Source: Neisseria chenwenguii (GTDB lineage: Bacteria > Pseudomonadota > Gammaproteobacteria > Burkholderiales > Neisseriaceae). From it: a stretch of 64,000 nt of DNA. Made by a program: the position numbers and the translations under genes. The stretch covers positions 62,001-126,000 of the forward strand of contig NZ_CP022278.1 in assembly GCF_002216145.1 (NCBI RefSeq), in the 5' to 3' direction. The notes beneath the pieces were generated by a model. The model made no database searches. It saw nothing but the letters and a program-made list of their open reading frames with translations, and was not told the DNA's origin. This document shows positions 25,591 through 35,251 of the stretch, in pieces (the first letter of the stretch is position 1; each line of letters starts with the position of its first letter).

Positions 25591-25696
25591 GTAATATCTC
25601 CTAGTGTTGGTTGTTTGATACGAACTTAAATCATTCGAGCATTGGCGCAGAACTTGACATGACACAAAACTCGCTTTCTGCGCGGATACTTATAAA

Positions 25697-25740
25697 GTAT
25701 GCGGGTTTCCTTTATGAAAAACTTTGACTTAAGTCAAAGT
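25697..25740 (-). promoter_or_regulatory. Candidate FNR-activated promoter of laz
   Basis: A perfect 20-base palindrome (25721-25740) contains TTGACTTAAGTCAA (25724-25737), the FNR layout TTGA-N6-TCAA. Reading toward laz, a CATACT -10-like hexamer (25697-25702) lies so that the palindrome would be centred near -41.5, the class II position. Inferred, not proved. Confidence 0.55.
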
Positions 25741-25838
25741 TGAACAAAGCATTTACAACAACTTACAAATGAAGGCATTAGTGAAATGCAGCCAAATTAA
25801 AATCAGGCGAATTTATTGACATATTTTAAAACTAAACT

Positions 25839-26261
25839 TCAGCGGCTGTATTTCTTAACCAGATTTTCCAGCGCCTGCGCCAGCTTGGGATGCCGGCCTT
25901 GCAGTTTAAGGGAAGCATCTTCCAGATTTTCAAGTGCCGTTTCGCTCAATTTCAACGTATTGGCTTTTTCCGCGACAGGTGTTTTCGGCTGCAGTTTGAC
26001 GTTTACCGCTTCAATATCGCTGCGCAATTCGCGCAGTTGCGGCAGCAGCGAAGGCAGGATCATTTTCAGGCGCGATGCTGCCATGCCGTTGGCCGCCAGC
26101 AGTACCAAACGCCCGTTTTCCACACAGGCCGTCTGAAAATGCGGACGCAAATTTGCAGGCAGGATTTGCTTGACCTGCCTGTCTAATATTTGCCACTGTC
26201 GTGATTGTTGCAACAAAGCATCAAGTGCATTGTCGCGTCTGCCTAATTGCTTGAGATTCAT
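25839..26261 (-). CDS. dciA: DUF721 / DciA-type protein, probable replicative helicase loader
   Basis: 140 residues. The N-terminal half matches the DUF721/DciA fold ([42 protein letters not shown]). DciA helps load DnaB helicase in bacteria that lack DnaC. The C-terminal part is charged and helical. It is divergent from secA, a common neighbour. The family call rests on overall pattern, since this family has no catalytic motif. Confidence 0.78.
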   Translation of the reverse strand: MNLKQLGRRDNALDALLQQSRQWQILDRQVKQILPANLRPHFQTACVENGRLVLLAANGMAASRLKMILPSLLPQLRELRSDIEAVNVKLQPKTPVAEKANTLKLSETALENLEDASLKLQGRHPKLAQALENLVKKYSR

Positions 26262-26415
26262 GTTTCAGACGGCCTTACAAACAGAAGCAATATGTCAAAA
26301 GCGCTTGAAATACGGTAAAACCGCCTTTATTTCAGACGGCATTATCACTTTCACTAAGGCGCTTGTGTTAAAATTCGGGTTTCGCCCATTATATACAGGC
26401 GCAGGAACATTATTC

Positions 26416-29172
26416 ATGCTGACAAACATTGCTAAGAAAATCTTCGGCAGCCGCAACGACCGCCTGCTGAAACAATACCGCAAATCGGTCGCCAAAATCA
26501 ACGCGCTCGAAGCCGAAATGCAGGCTTTGAGCGACGAGGCTTTACAGGCCAAAACCGCCGAGTTCAAACAACGCCTCAAAGGCGGCGAAACGCTCAACGA
26601 TATTCTGGTAGAAGCCTTTGCCGTCTGCCGCGAGGCTTCGCGCCGCGTCTTAGGCATGCGCCACTTTGACGTACAGCTTATCGGAGGCATGGTGCTGCAC
26701 AACGGCAAAATCGCCGAAATGCGCACGGGCGAAGGTAAAACGCTGGTTGCCACATTGGCCGTTTACCTCAACGCCCTGAGCGGCAAAGGCGTACACGTCG
26801 TGACCGTCAACGACTACTTGGCCGCGCGCGACGCAGGCATTATGGAACCGCTTTACAACTTCCTCGGCCTGACCGTCGGCGTGATTGTTTCCGATATGGA
26901 ACCGTTCCACCGCCAAAGCGCATATGGTTCGGACATCACTTACGGTACCAACAACGAATTCGGTTTCGATTACCTGCGCGACAATATGGTTACCGATCAA
27001 TACGACAAAGTGCAGCGCGAGCTGAATTTTGCCGTTGTCGATGAAGTGGATTCGATTCTGATCGACGAAGCGCGTACGCCGCTGATTATTTCCGGCCAAG
27101 CCGACGACAACGTCCAGCTTTACCAAATCATGAACGCCGTTCCGGCGCAACTTATCCGCCAGCAAACCGAAGAAGGCGAAGGCGATTACTGGGTCGATGA
27201 AAAAGCGCACCAAGTCATCATGAGCGAAGCCGGCCACGAACACGCCGAGCAGATTCTGACCCAGATGGGGCTGTTGGCCGAAAACGACTCGCTCTATTCC
27301 GCCGCCAACATTTCGCTGATGCACCACCTGATGGCGGCATTGCGCGCGCACAGCCTCTTCCACCTCGATCAACACTACGTCATCCAAGACGGCGAAATCG
27401 TGATTGTGGACGAATTTACCGGCCGTCTGATGGCCGGCCGCCGCTGGTCGGAAGGTCTGCACCAAGCCGTTGAAGCCAAAGAAGGCGTGGAAATCAAGCG
27501 CGAAAACCAAACGCTGGCTTCCATTACCTTCCAAAACTACTTCCGCCTCTACACCAAACTTTCGGGCATGACGGGTACAGCTGACACAGAAGCCTTTGAA
27601 TTCCAAAGCATTTATAATTTGGAAACCGTCATTATCCCGACCAACCGCCCGATTCAGCGCAAAGATTTCAACGACCAAGTCTTCCGCACCATAGACGAAA
27701 AATTCGAGGCCGTCGTCAAAGACATCCAAGAATGCCACACCCGCGGCCAGCCCGTCTTGGTCGGCACCACCAGCATCGAAAATTCCGAACTGGTTTCCAA
27801 TCTGCTGACCCAAGCCGGTTTGCCGCACAATGTTTTGAACGCCAAAGAACATGAACGCGAAGCCCTGATTGTTGCCCAAGCCGGTAAAGTCGGTGCGATT
27901 ACCGTTGCCACCAACATGGCCGGCCGCGGTACCGACATCGTTTTGGGCGGCAACCTGAAACACCAAACCGACGCCATTTCGGCCGACGAAACCCTGAGCG
28001 ACGAAGAAAAAGCCGCCCGTATCGCCGCGTTGGAAAACGGCTGGCAGGCCGAACACGAGCAGGTGATTGCTGCCGGAGGCCTGCACATCATCGGCACCGA
28101 ACGCCACGAAAGCCGCCGCATCGACAACCAGTTGCGCGGACGTTCCGGCCGCCAGGGCGACCCGGGTTCGAGCCGTTTCTATCTTTCGTTTGAAGATCCG
28201 CTGCTGCGCCTGTTTGCACTCGACCGCGCCGCCGCCATCCTCAACCGCCTCGCGCCCGAGCGCGGCGTCGCCATCGAACACGGCCTTCTGACCCGCCAAA
28301 TCGAAGGCGCACAGCGTAAAGTCGAAGGCCGCAACTTCGATATGCGCAAACAGGTTTTGGAATACGACGACGTGGCCAACGACCAGCGCAAAGTCATCTA
28401 CTACCAGCGTAACGAAATCCTGACCAACAAAGACGTCAGCGATTTGACCAAAGACATCCGCAAAGAAGTCATCAGCGACGTCGTCGATATGCACATGCCG
28501 CCCGACAGCATGGAAGAGCAATGGGATATCCCCGCACTCGAAGCCCAGCTTGCCGGCGAGTTCCGCCTCCATGCCGATATCAAAGCCTGGCTGGAAGCCG
28601 ACAATACGCTTGACAATCAAGATGTTAAAGAACGCCTGATTGAAACAGTCGAACGCGAATACGCCGAAAAAACCGAATTGGTCGGCAAGCAGACCATGGC
28701 CGATTTCGAGCGCAACGTCATGCTTCAGGTTATAGACAGCCAATGGCGCGAACATCTGGCCGCGATGGACCACCTGCGCCAAGGCATCCACCTGCGCAGT
28801 TATGCGCAGAAAAATCCGAAGCAGGAATACAAACGCGAAGCCTTTACCATGTTTGAAAACCTGTGGCGCAACATCAAGCACAATACCGCCGCCCTACTTG
28901 CCTCGGTTCAAATCGAACGTAACGAAGACGTAGCGGAAGAGGCCGTCGAACATCTGCCGTCTGAAATGCAAACCACACATTCAGGCGCGCCGGCTATGGA
29001 AGATCTGCTCGGCGAATCACAAACCGATTTGGTCACAGAAGCCTTCGACCCGACCGGCAACGACTTCAGCCCCGAAGCCCTCGCCGCCGCCGGCCGCGTG
29101 GTTCACCGCAACGATTTGTGCCCGTGCGGCAGCGGTTTGAGATACAAACAATGCCACGGCAGACTCAGTTGA
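26416..29172 (+). CDS. secA: Preprotein translocase ATPase SecA
   Basis: 918 residues from [12 protein letters not shown]; the 82 residues in frame upstream are outside the family and the first ATG at 26416 matches known starts. SecA drives protein export through SecYEG. Features: Walker [16 protein letters not shown]-like [34 protein letters not shown], and the C-terminal zinc-binding [14 protein letters not shown], which binds SecB and phospholipid. Confidence 0.98.
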   Translation: MLTNIAKKIFGSRNDRLLKQYRKSVAKINALEAEMQALSDEALQAKTAEFKQRLKGGETLNDILVEAFAVCREASRRVLGMRHFDVQLIGGMVLHNGKIAEMRTGEGKTLVATLAVYLNALSGKGVHVVTVNDYLAARDAGIMEPLYNFLGLTVGVIVSDMEPFHRQSAYGSDITYGTNNEFGFDYLRDNMVTDQYDKVQRELNFAVVDEVDSILIDEARTPLIISGQADDNVQLYQIMNAVPAQLIRQQTEEGEGDYWVDEKAHQVIMSEAGHEHAEQILTQMGLLAENDSLYSAANISLMHHLMAALRAHSLFHLDQHYVIQDGEIVIVDEFTGRLMAGRRWSEGLHQAVEAKEGVEIKRENQTLASITFQNYFRLYTKLSGMTGTADTEAFEFQSIYNLETVIIPTNRPIQRKDFNDQVFRTIDEKFEAVVKDIQECHTRGQPVLVGTTSIENSELVSNLLTQAGLPHNVLNAKEHEREALIVAQAGKVGAITVATNMAGRGTDIVLGGNLKHQTDAISADETLSDEEKAARIAALENGWQAEHEQVIAAGGLHIIGTERHESRRIDNQLRGRSGRQGDPGSSRFYLSFEDPLLRLFALDRAAAILNRLAPERGVAIEHGLLTRQIEGAQRKVEGRNFDMRKQVLEYDDVANDQRKVIYYQRNEILTNKDVSDLTKDIRKEVISDVVDMHMPPDSMEEQWDIPALEAQLAGEFRLHADIKAWLEADNTLDNQDVKERLIETVEREYAEKTELVGKQTMADFERNVMLQVIDSQWREHLAAMDHLRQGIHLRSYAQKNPKQEYKREAFTMFENLWRNIKHNTAALLASVQIERNEDVAEEAVEHLPSEMQTTHSGAPAMEDLLGESQTDLVTEAFDPTGNDFSPEALAAAGRVVHRNDLCPCGSGLRYKQCHGRLS

Positions 29173-29184
29173 TGAAATGCTGAC

Positions 29185-29239
29185 AAAGGCCGTCTGAAAA
29201 CCCGATGATTCAAGCCAATCGGGTTTTCAGACGGCCTTT
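29185..29239 (+). terminator. Long DUS-pair terminator after secA
   Basis: 22-base arms (AAAGGCCGTCTGAAAACCCGAT and complement, described in part) with an 11-base loop, just after secA. Confidence 0.8.
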
Positions 29240-29280
29240 CGCATCAAAACGACCGTTTCCGCCCGCCAACGGTTTCACTA

Positions 29281-29286
29281 TATAAT
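29281..29286 (+). promoter_or_regulatory. -10 box of the MscS gene
   Basis: TATAAT 36 bases before the ATG at 29323; the -35 is not clear. Confidence 0.4.
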
Positions 29287-29322
29287 CCCCGTTCCCTTTT
29301 TAAAAAACAACGCCTGCCGCCT

Positions 29323-30711
29323 ATGGACGCCCTCAATACATTCCTCGCCGAACTGTTCACCCGCCAAGCCTTTACCGCCAAACTCCTGGCGCGAAACTAC
29401 AACCAAATCTCAGGCTGGATCGAACTCGGCTGCGTCATCGCCCTGATGGCGGCAACATTCTGGCTGACCGGCGTCATCATCAAACGCCATATGCGCACCG
29501 CGCAGAATTTCCAGCTTCTGCGCCACATCGGCCGGCGGATTTTGTGGCCCATCCTGATGCTGGCCGGCGGAACCGCCGCCCTCCTCGCCTGCAACCTTTA
29601 CGGCTATCAGGCCGTTTGGCTGCAACTTTTGGTTTTGGCCGCGCGCTGGATGATCTTAATCCGCATCAGCGTCGCCGTCGTCCACGCCGCCCTACCGCAA
29701 AACAAACTGACCGACTGGCTCGAGCGCGCCGTTTCTACCGCATTATGGGTCGGTTTCGTCTTATGGATTTCCGAAGTTGACGACAAAATCATTGATTTCC
29801 TGAAAAACATCCAATTTTCCGTCGGCTCCACCAAACTCAATTTATTCAACATTATCAACGGCCTGATCTGGGTTGCCATCCTCATGGTGTTTGCCATGTG
29901 GCTGGCGCGCTCCATCAATGCCCGCCTCGCCCAAAGCAGCCTCGACAACAATCTGCGCATGATCCTCGCCAAAGTCATCAACACCGCTATGATGGTTTTG
30001 GCCGTCCTCATCGCCCTGCCCTTGGTCGGCATCGACCTTACCGTCTTATCCGTCTTCGGCGGCGCACTCGGCGTCGGCATCGGTTTCGGCCTGCAAAAAG
30101 TCGCCAGCAACTACGTTTCCGGTTTCATCATCCTCGGCGACCGCTCCATCCGCATCAACGACCGCCTCACCGTCAACGACTTTACCGGCTACGTCACCCA
30201 AATCACCTCCCGCTTCGTCGTTTTACGCAACGCCAACGGTACCGAAGCCCTGATTCCCAACGAGAATTTCGTTACTTCGATGGTGATCAACGAGTCCTAT
30301 ACCAGTAAGGAACTCCAGCAATCCCTGACCGTACAGGTCGCCTACCACTCCGACCTTACCCGCGCCCTCGAAATTCTCAAAAAAGCCGCTGCCAACCAAG
30401 AGCGCGTGATTAAAGACCCCGAGCCGCTGGCCGTCGTCACCGATTTTGCCGACAACGGCATCAACCTCTACCTCGGTTTTTGGGTACGCGACCCCGAAAA
30501 CGGCTTCCTCGGCCTCAAATCCGCCATCCTGCTGGATATTTGGAAACAGTTTAACGAAAACAACATCGAATTCCCGTTTCCCCAACGCGAAATCCGCATC
30601 CTCAATGAAGCCCAAAGCCCCAGCGACATCGCCATGCTCAAAGCCGGCATCCGCGCCCAGCGCAACACCGAAACCGATCCCGCCCTCGAAGACGGCAGCG
30701 GAGGCGACTGA
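29323..30711 (+). CDS. MscS-family mechanosensitive channel
   Basis: 462 residues. About five to six membrane helices precede the pore helix and beta domain of MscS (GGALGVGIGFGLQKVASNYVSG, then FIILGDRSIRINDRLTV and NANGTEALIPNENF). These channels open under membrane tension and release solutes during osmotic downshock. It has extra N-terminal helices compared with MscS proper, as in larger YbdG/YnaI-like members. Its stop overlaps the nudB start by one base. Confidence 0.92.
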   Translation: MDALNTFLAELFTRQAFTAKLLARNYNQISGWIELGCVIALMAATFWLTGVIIKRHMRTAQNFQLLRHIGRRILWPILMLAGGTAALLACNLYGYQAVWLQLLVLAARWMILIRISVAVVHAALPQNKLTDWLERAVSTALWVGFVLWISEVDDKIIDFLKNIQFSVGSTKLNLFNIINGLIWVAILMVFAMWLARSINARLAQSSLDNNLRMILAKVINTAMMVLAVLIALPLVGIDLTVLSVFGGALGVGIGFGLQKVASNYVSGFIILGDRSIRINDRLTVNDFTGYVTQITSRFVVLRNANGTEALIPNENFVTSMVINESYTSKELQQSLTVQVAYHSDLTRALEILKKAAANQERVIKDPEPLAVVTDFADNGINLYLGFWVRDPENGFLGLKSAILLDIWKQFNENNIEFPFPQREIRILNEAQSPSDIAMLKAGIRAQRNTETDPALEDGSGGD

Positions 30712-31154
30712 TGGGCAAACCGCTGAAATACCCCGTTTCCGCCCTCGTCGTTTTACACGACGGCGCGGGCAATATCCTCCTCATCGAGCGCACCGCCCCG
30801 CAAGGTTTCTGGCAATCCGTTACCGGCAGTCTCGAGCCCGGCGAAACCATTGCCGAAACCGCCCGCCGCGAAGTCCGGGAAGAAACCGGCATCAAACTTT
30901 CAGACGGCCAATTGCTCGACTGGCACGAATCCACCGTTTACGAAATCTACCACCACTGGCGCCACCGCTATCCCGCAGGCGTTTTCGAAAACCGAGAACA
31001 CATCTTCTCCGCCCGCATCGGCCGCGACACCCCCATCCGCCTCCGACCCGAAGAACACGTCCGCTACGGCTGGTTTCCCGCTGCCGTCGCCGCCGAAAAA
31101 GTTTTTTCCCCGTCCAACAAACGCGCGATTTTGGAATTGGGCAAACACCGATAA
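30711..31154 (+). CDS. nudB: Dihydroneopterin triphosphate pyrophosphatase (Nudix)
   Basis: 147 residues with a complete Nudix box (GSLEPGETIAETARREVREETG, positions about 40-62). NudB removes pyrophosphate from dihydroneopterin triphosphate in folate synthesis. The start overlaps the MscS stop (TGATG), so translation is coupled. The folate-specific call rests on size and the FWQSVTGSLEPGE pattern; a general Nudix hydrolase is possible. Confidence 0.85.
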   Translation: MGKPLKYPVSALVVLHDGAGNILLIERTAPQGFWQSVTGSLEPGETIAETARREVREETGIKLSDGQLLDWHESTVYEIYHHWRHRYPAGVFENREHIFSARIGRDTPIRLRPEEHVRYGWFPAAVAAEKVFSPSNKRAILELGKHR

Positions 31155-31186
31155 AAGACCGTCTGAAAATGTTCAGACGGCTTGTT
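31154..31186 (+). terminator. DUS-pair hairpin after nudB
   Basis: GACCGTCTGAA ... TTCAGACGG(C)TT, an imperfect DUS pair. Confidence 0.55.
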
Positions 31187-31237
31187 GTTTGCTATACTTC
31201 CGCCGTTCAAAACCCCATTGATTAAAGGAAAACCCAA

Positions 31238-31771
31238 ATGGCAGACTTCAACAAAATCCTCACACCCGGCGACGTGGACGGCGGCATCATCAACGTCGTG
31301 AACGAAATCCCGCAAGGCAGCAACCACAAAATCGAATGGAACCGAAAACTCGGCGCCTTCCAACTCGACCGCGTCGAGCCCGCGATTTTCGCCAAACCCA
31401 CCAACTACGGCTTCATCCCGCAAACCCTCGACGAAGACGGCGACGAGCTCGACGTTTTGCTGATTACCGATCAGCCCCTGGCCACCGGCATCTTCCTCGA
31501 AGCCAAAGTCATCGGCGTAATGAAATTCGTGGACGACGGCGAAGTTGACGACAAAATCGTCTGCGTTCCGGCCGACGACCGCAACAACGGCAACGCCTAC
31601 GACAGCCTCGCCGACCTGCCCGCGCAGCTCATCAAACAAATCGAATTCCACTTCAACAACTACAAAGCCCTGAAAAAACTCGGTTCGACCCAGGTCACCA
31701 AATGGGGCGACGTTGCCGAAGCCAAAGAAGTCATCAAAGAATCCATCGAACGCTGGAACAAACAAGCCTGA
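31238..31771 (+). CDS. ppa: Inorganic pyrophosphatase
   Basis: 177 residues, typical family I size. The signature DEDGDELDVLLITD holds the metal-binding Asp residues. It hydrolyses pyrophosphate from biosynthesis to phosphate in the cytoplasm. AAAGGAAAA precedes the ATG. The C-terminus ends KEVIKESIERWNKQA. Confidence 0.97.
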   Translation: MADFNKILTPGDVDGGIINVVNEIPQGSNHKIEWNRKLGAFQLDRVEPAIFAKPTNYGFIPQTLDEDGDELDVLLITDQPLATGIFLEAKVIGVMKFVDDGEVDDKIVCVPADDRNNGNAYDSLADLPAQLIKQIEFHFNNYKALKKLGSTQVTKWGDVAEAKEVIKESIERWNKQA

Positions 31772-31785
31772 TTGGTTTAAACAGC

Positions 31786-31837
31786 AAGGCCGTCTGAAAT
31801 TCGGTTACCGAGCGCAGCCGAATTTTCAGACAGCCTT
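31786..31837 (+). terminator. DUS-pair hairpin after ppa
   Basis: AAGGCCGTCTGAAATTCGG ... CCGAATTTTCAGACAGCCTT; the loop carries a CCGAGCGCAGCCGAA repeat piece. Confidence 0.6.
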
Positions 31838-31885
31838 AAAAACAGCGTAAAATACCGTTTTCCACACATCGCAGGAACCGTCACC

Positions 31886-32323
31886 ATGACCCAAACCACC
31901 GACATTCCCACCCGCCCGCAAGGCGAACTGCTGTTGCGCACCGTCGCCATGCCCTCCGACACCAATCCCAACCAAGACATTTTCGGCGGCTGGATTATGT
32001 CGCAAATGGATTTGGGCGGCGGCATCCTCGCCGCCGAAATCGCACAAGGGCGGATTGCTACCGTTGCCGTGCAGGAAATGAGCTTTATCCGCCCCGTCAA
32101 AGTCGGCAACGTCGTCTGCTGTTACGGCCGCTGCGTGCGCGTCGGCAACACCTCGCTGCAACTGAAAATCGAAGTATGGGTCAAACCGCTGATGAACGAC
32201 CACCTCCACGAAGACCGCCTGCTGGTCACAGAAGCCGTGTTTACCTACGTCGCCATCGACGCACAAGGCAACCCGCGCCAGATTCCCAAAGAAAACAATC
32301 CCAAACTCACCGGATTGGCATAA
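31886..32323 (+). CDS. YciA-type acyl-CoA thioesterase
   Basis: 145 residues, one hot-dog domain. The family pattern is MPSDTNPNQDIFGGWIMSQM with the catalytic Asp near the start of the helix, then AVQEMSFIRPVKVGNVV. Such enzymes hydrolyse a broad set of acyl-CoA. It is unrelated in position to the polyene locus thioesterase at 2409. Confidence 0.9.
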   Translation: MTQTTDIPTRPQGELLLRTVAMPSDTNPNQDIFGGWIMSQMDLGGGILAAEIAQGRIATVAVQEMSFIRPVKVGNVVCCYGRCVRVGNTSLQLKIEVWVKPLMNDHLHEDRLLVTEAVFTYVAIDAQGNPRQIPKENNPKLTGLA

Positions 32324-32368
32324 CAAACCACCCATTTCCAAAGCCGCAGGCCGTCTGAAAGGTATCCC

Positions 32369-32722
32369 ATGAACCAAGCCGCCCTCTTTTCAGGCATTGC
32401 CGAACGCTACGGCGCCGAGCCGCAGTATCTGTGGGCAAAATACCCCGACTACGCCGTCTTCCGCCATGCGGGAGGCAAACGCAAATGGTTTGCCGTTTAC
32501 CTGCCCGTTCCTGCCGAAAAAATCGGCCGCAAAGGCGGCGCCGTGCCGCTGCTCAACCTCAAATGCCCGCCCGAAACCGTCGGCGCCCTGCGCCAAATGC
32601 GCGGCTTCCTGTCCGCCTACCATATGAACAAAGAACATTGGGTCAGCGCGGTATTGGGCGAAGCCGATGACGAGCTGATTTGGCCGCTGATTGCGGAAAG
32701 CCGCAGGTTGACGGAAAAATAA
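32369..32722 (+). CDS. MmcQ/YjbR family protein
   Basis: 117 residues. The fold signature is visible in AKYPDYAVFRHAGGKRKWFA, LLNLKCPPE and HMNKEHWVSAVL, matching the MmcQ/YjbR double-wing DNA-binding-like family. The role is unknown. The stop codon lies inside the following DUS palindrome. Confidence 0.85.
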   Translation: MNQAALFSGIAERYGAEPQYLWAKYPDYAVFRHAGGKRKWFAVYLPVPAEKIGRKGGAVPLLNLKCPPETVGALRQMRGFLSAYHMNKEHWVSAVLGEADDELIWPLIAESRRLTEK

Positions 32723-32754
32723 AGGCCGTCTGAATTTTTCAGACGGCCTTTATT
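32718..32754. terminator. Bidirectional DUS-pair terminator
   Basis: AATAAAGGCCGTCTGAA and its complement with a 3-base loop. It supplies the stop codon of the MmcQ gene and touches the stop of the convergent gene. Confidence 0.85.
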
Positions 32755-33302
32755 CAATATTCTTTAAGATTAGGACTTCTTTGTTTAATTACTTCGGTTA
32801 TTTCGGCTAAGGCCGTAACTGAGGCACTTATCGAGGTATAAAACCCAAATTTACGCGGGCGGATATACCGCATATTCAAAACACTTTCCTGCAAAACCAA
32901 ATCCGTATTACCCACGGGTCGGTGTTCAATCATTAATGCCGCGCTTGAATGTTTACCGTTGACCCTATACGACACATGCCGGATTTCTTCCCATAAAATC
33001 ATTCCTTCCCCACACCCATAAATCCGATAAAAAATCCCTTCCCTATTCATTTTCAAAATTTCTTCCAAATTACGGGTATTTCGCCAAAGATTGATAACAT
33101 ATCCCGAAACTGCCGTCAAAATCAGCACGGCAACACCAAAAATCCAAAGTATTTCGATTTCCTGCGTATGGCTGTATAGCAACCATGCAAACCGCGCAAC
33201 AATAAACGTCACAAGAACTGCTGCCAACGCTGTTACCAATGACGTTTTTTGAAAACGCCACACCCTAACTTCAACTTCACCAACTATATTTTCCCCTTTC
33301 AA
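32754..33302 (-). CDS. Hypothetical membrane protein
   Basis: 182 residues. Two membrane helices (about 20-41 and 50-72) are followed by a cytoplasmic domain of beta and charged character (REGIFYRIYGCGEGMILWEE, IRHVSYRVNG), somewhat like a PH-type or STM3941-like domain. No motif gives a function. Base use is visibly more A/T rich than in the neighbours, which may mean recent acquisition. It is followed 13 bases upstream by the PACE gene on the same strand. Confidence 0.65.
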   Translation of the reverse strand: MKGENIVGEVEVRVWRFQKTSLVTALAAVLVTFIVARFAWLLYSHTQEIEILWIFGVAVLILTAVSGYVINLWRNTRNLEEILKMNREGIFYRIYGCGEGMILWEEIRHVSYRVNGKHSSAALMIEHRPVGNTDLVLQESVLNMRYIRPRKFGFYTSISASVTALAEITEVIKQRSPNLKEY

Positions 33303-33315
33303 CTTTCAGGCGGCC

Positions 33316-33765
33316 TCAATCCAGCCCCCGAACCCTGCGGTAGCGCGCCCGCGCATGATCAAAAATCCAGTTGAACGCCAGCGAATAGACCACAATCAGC
33401 AGCGACAAGCCCAAGTCCGCCAACAGCGCTGCCCACCAGCCCAGTTGCAGGAAATACGCCACAACAGGCACGGTAAACAGCAGCAGCCCGCCCTCAAACG
33501 CCAGCGTCTGCAACAGGCGCACGCCCCAGCTTCGTGTTTCGCGGCGGCCGGTGAAGATTTTGTCGAAACCCCAGTTGAACGCGAAATTCCACAGCATCGC
33601 CGTCAGCGACATGATGATGTTCATCGCTGCCGCCGAAGCCGTGTCGTCGTAGCCGGCCAGCAACACCGCCAGCGTGCCGACGGTCAGTGCGCCGAGTTCG
33701 AAAAGCAGCATATGGACGATGCGTTCGCGGAAAGTCATGCGGATTGTCCGGTAAAAAAACGACAT
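33316..33765 (-). CDS. PACE-family multidrug efflux protein
   Basis: 149 residues, four membrane helices in two tandem pairs (the bacterial transmembrane pair fold). Motifs: RERIVHMLLFELGAL in helix 1 with its charged residue, and NFAFNWGFDKIF / LAFNWIFDHARARY at the ends of each pair. PACE proteins export biocides such as chlorhexidine. The start may instead be the Met at 33738 (MTFRERI), because a TATAAT-like box overlaps the first ATG. Confidence 0.85.
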   Translation of the reverse strand: MSFFYRTIRMTFRERIVHMLLFELGALTVGTLAVLLAGYDDTASAAAMNIIMSLTAMLWNFAFNWGFDKIFTGRRETRSWGVRLLQTLAFEGGLLLFTVPVVAYFLQLGWWAALLADLGLSLLIVVYSLAFNWIFDHARARYRRVRGLD

Positions 33766-33832
33766 TATAAGAAAAGGCCGTCTGAACGCGAAACGGGTTT
33801 TCAGACGGCTTGCGGCAAATCGAGGCTGTCTG

Positions 33833-33860
33833 ATGCTTCGGCTATGCTCAGCAACCGAAC
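33833..33860. repeat. Intergenic repeat TGCTTCGRCTAYGCTCAGCAACCGAA, copy 2
   Basis: Shares all but two bases with the copy upstream of apaH. It directly precedes the dRS3 block, so it is probably part of a neisserial mosaic element. Confidence 0.6.
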
Positions 33861-33873
33861 TTTCACCGACGTT

Positions 33874-33971
33874 ATTCCCGCGCAGGCGGGAATCCGCATT
33901 TGATTTTTGAGAACTTTTTTAAAACAAAATATTGCTTGCCTTTAACCGTGGATTCCCGCCTGCGCGGGAAT
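33874..33971. repeat. NIME-type unit: two dRS3 repeats flanking a spacer
   Basis: ATTCCC-N8-GGGAAT occurs at 33874-33893 and, inverted, at 33952-33971, bracketing a 58-base spacer. This is the neisserial intergenic mosaic element layout (dRS3 around an RS element). It fills most of the 348-base gap before corA; I see no gene here. A degenerate dRS3 is at 44140-44159. Confidence 0.85.
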
Positions 33972-34058
33972 AACGCCGATTGAGAAATCAGCCGTTTCAG
34001 ACGGCCTTTAAACAGACAGTTCCTGTTGCTGCAAAGCTTCACCCTGCGGTAGCCGAAG

Positions 34059-34097
34059 ACCGTCTGAAAATCTGTGTTATGATTTTTCAGACGGCCT
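34059..34097. terminator. DUS-pair hairpin before corA
   Basis: GACCGTCTGAAAATC ... GATTTTTCAGACGGCC; it lies only 17 bases before the corA start, so it may act as part of the 5' leader rather than as a terminator. Confidence 0.45.
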
Positions 34098-34113
34098 TCT
34101 TCCCTTTTTTCCC

Positions 34114-35166
34114 ATGAATACCGATAACCAGCAACACATTCCCGACCAAACCCTGCTGCGCAGCGATACCGCCGACGCGCCGGCCTGCGCGGTTCACCAG
34201 ACGCTTTATTCCGCCGGCTCGTTTGCGCAATATGATTACCCCGCCGGCGCCGGTCTGCCCGAAATCCGCGCCGCCGCGACGGGCGAAACCAACTGGCTGC
34301 ACTTTGTCGGCGTCAACGATGCCGCGCTGTTGCGCCACGCGCTGGCGCCTTACGGCATTCATGATTTGGTTGTTGAGGATATTTTGAGCCGCAAACAGCG
34401 GCCGAAAATCGAGGATTACGGCAGCTACATTTTTATCGCCGCGCAGGTGTTTCACTACACGGGCAACCGCCTGCATTACGATCAGGTTTATCTGATTGTC
34501 GGGCAGAATTTTCTGCTGTCGTTCCAGCAGAAACCGCTCGGCCTTTTCAGCAGATTGCGCGAACGCATGGGCGCAAATCCGCAGGATATGCTGCACAAAA
34601 ACACGGCATTTCTCGCTTATTGCCTGCTCGACCGTATCGTTGACGACTATTTTGTCGTTTTGGAAGAGTTTAACAACCGTGTGGAAACGATTGATAAAGC
34701 GCTGTTTAAAGACAACACGCGCGGCGACATTCTCGGCCGAATCCACCGCCTCAAACGCGACGCCGTACGCCTGCGCCGCACGCTGCTGCCGCTGCGCGAT
34801 ATTTTCTACCGCCTCGCCATGCGCGACGAATTTGCGGTATTCAAAGATTCGGCGCTGTATCTGCGCGATGTTTACGACCATACGATGCAGCTGATTGAAT
34901 CGCTGGACGCCTCGCGCGACATGGTATTCAGCATGATGGACGTGTTTTTGTCGTTCCAATCCAACCGCATGAACCAGCAAATGCGGGTGTTGACCGTCAT
35001 TACAATTATTTTCATGCCGCTGACGGTTTTGACCGGCATCTACGGCATGAATTTCGACTACATGCCCGAACTGCGCTGGCATTACGGCTATTTCATGCTA
35101 CTCGGCCTGATGGCCTTGATTATCGCAGGGCTGCTGGTTTATTTTTACAAACGGAAATGGCTGTAA
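34114..35166 (+). CDS. corA: CorA-family magnesium/divalent cation transporter
   Basis: 350 residues. A large cytoplasmic N-terminal funnel (VVEDILSRKQRPKIEDYGSY) leads through long helices to two C-terminal membrane segments. The pore motif GMNF follows membrane helix 1 (LTGIYGMNFDYMPEL). CorA channels take up Mg2+ and can pass Co2+ or Ni2+. Confidence 0.95.
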   Translation: MNTDNQQHIPDQTLLRSDTADAPACAVHQTLYSAGSFAQYDYPAGAGLPEIRAAATGETNWLHFVGVNDAALLRHALAPYGIHDLVVEDILSRKQRPKIEDYGSYIFIAAQVFHYTGNRLHYDQVYLIVGQNFLLSFQQKPLGLFSRLRERMGANPQDMLHKNTAFLAYCLLDRIVDDYFVVLEEFNNRVETIDKALFKDNTRGDILGRIHRLKRDAVRLRRTLLPLRDIFYRLAMRDEFAVFKDSALYLRDVYDHTMQLIESLDASRDMVFSMMDVFLSFQSNRMNQQMRVLTVITIIFMPLTVLTGIYGMNFDYMPELRWHYGYFMLLGLMALIIAGLLVYFYKRKWL

Positions 35167-35186
35167 GGTTTTGAGTTTTAAAAACA

Positions 35187-35240
35187 AAAGGCCGTCTGAA
35201 ATTCAATTACGCTCAGTAATCGAAATTCAGACGGCCTTTT
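35187..35240. terminator. DUS-pair hairpin after corA
   Basis: AAAGGCCGTCTGAAATTC ... GAATTTCAGACGGCCTTT-type arms with a GCTCAGTAATCGAAA repeat in the loop; between the convergent corA and YidB-like genes. Confidence 0.65.
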
Positions 35241-35251
35241 GCCGAACCCGT

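Noticed and set aside
26170..26415. 82-residue N-terminal extension of secA
   Set aside because: Overlaps the divergent dciA-type gene and contains DUS; SecA proteins start at [12 protein letters not shown] sequence.
26650..28881. 743-codon open frame antisense to secA
   Set aside because: It mirrors the codon pattern of secA, has no ribosome site or known domain, and secA itself is certain. Such long antisense frames are common in GC-rich genes.
33874..33971. CRISPR-like repeat with spacer
   Set aside because: Only two copies, inverted, and they match dRS3.
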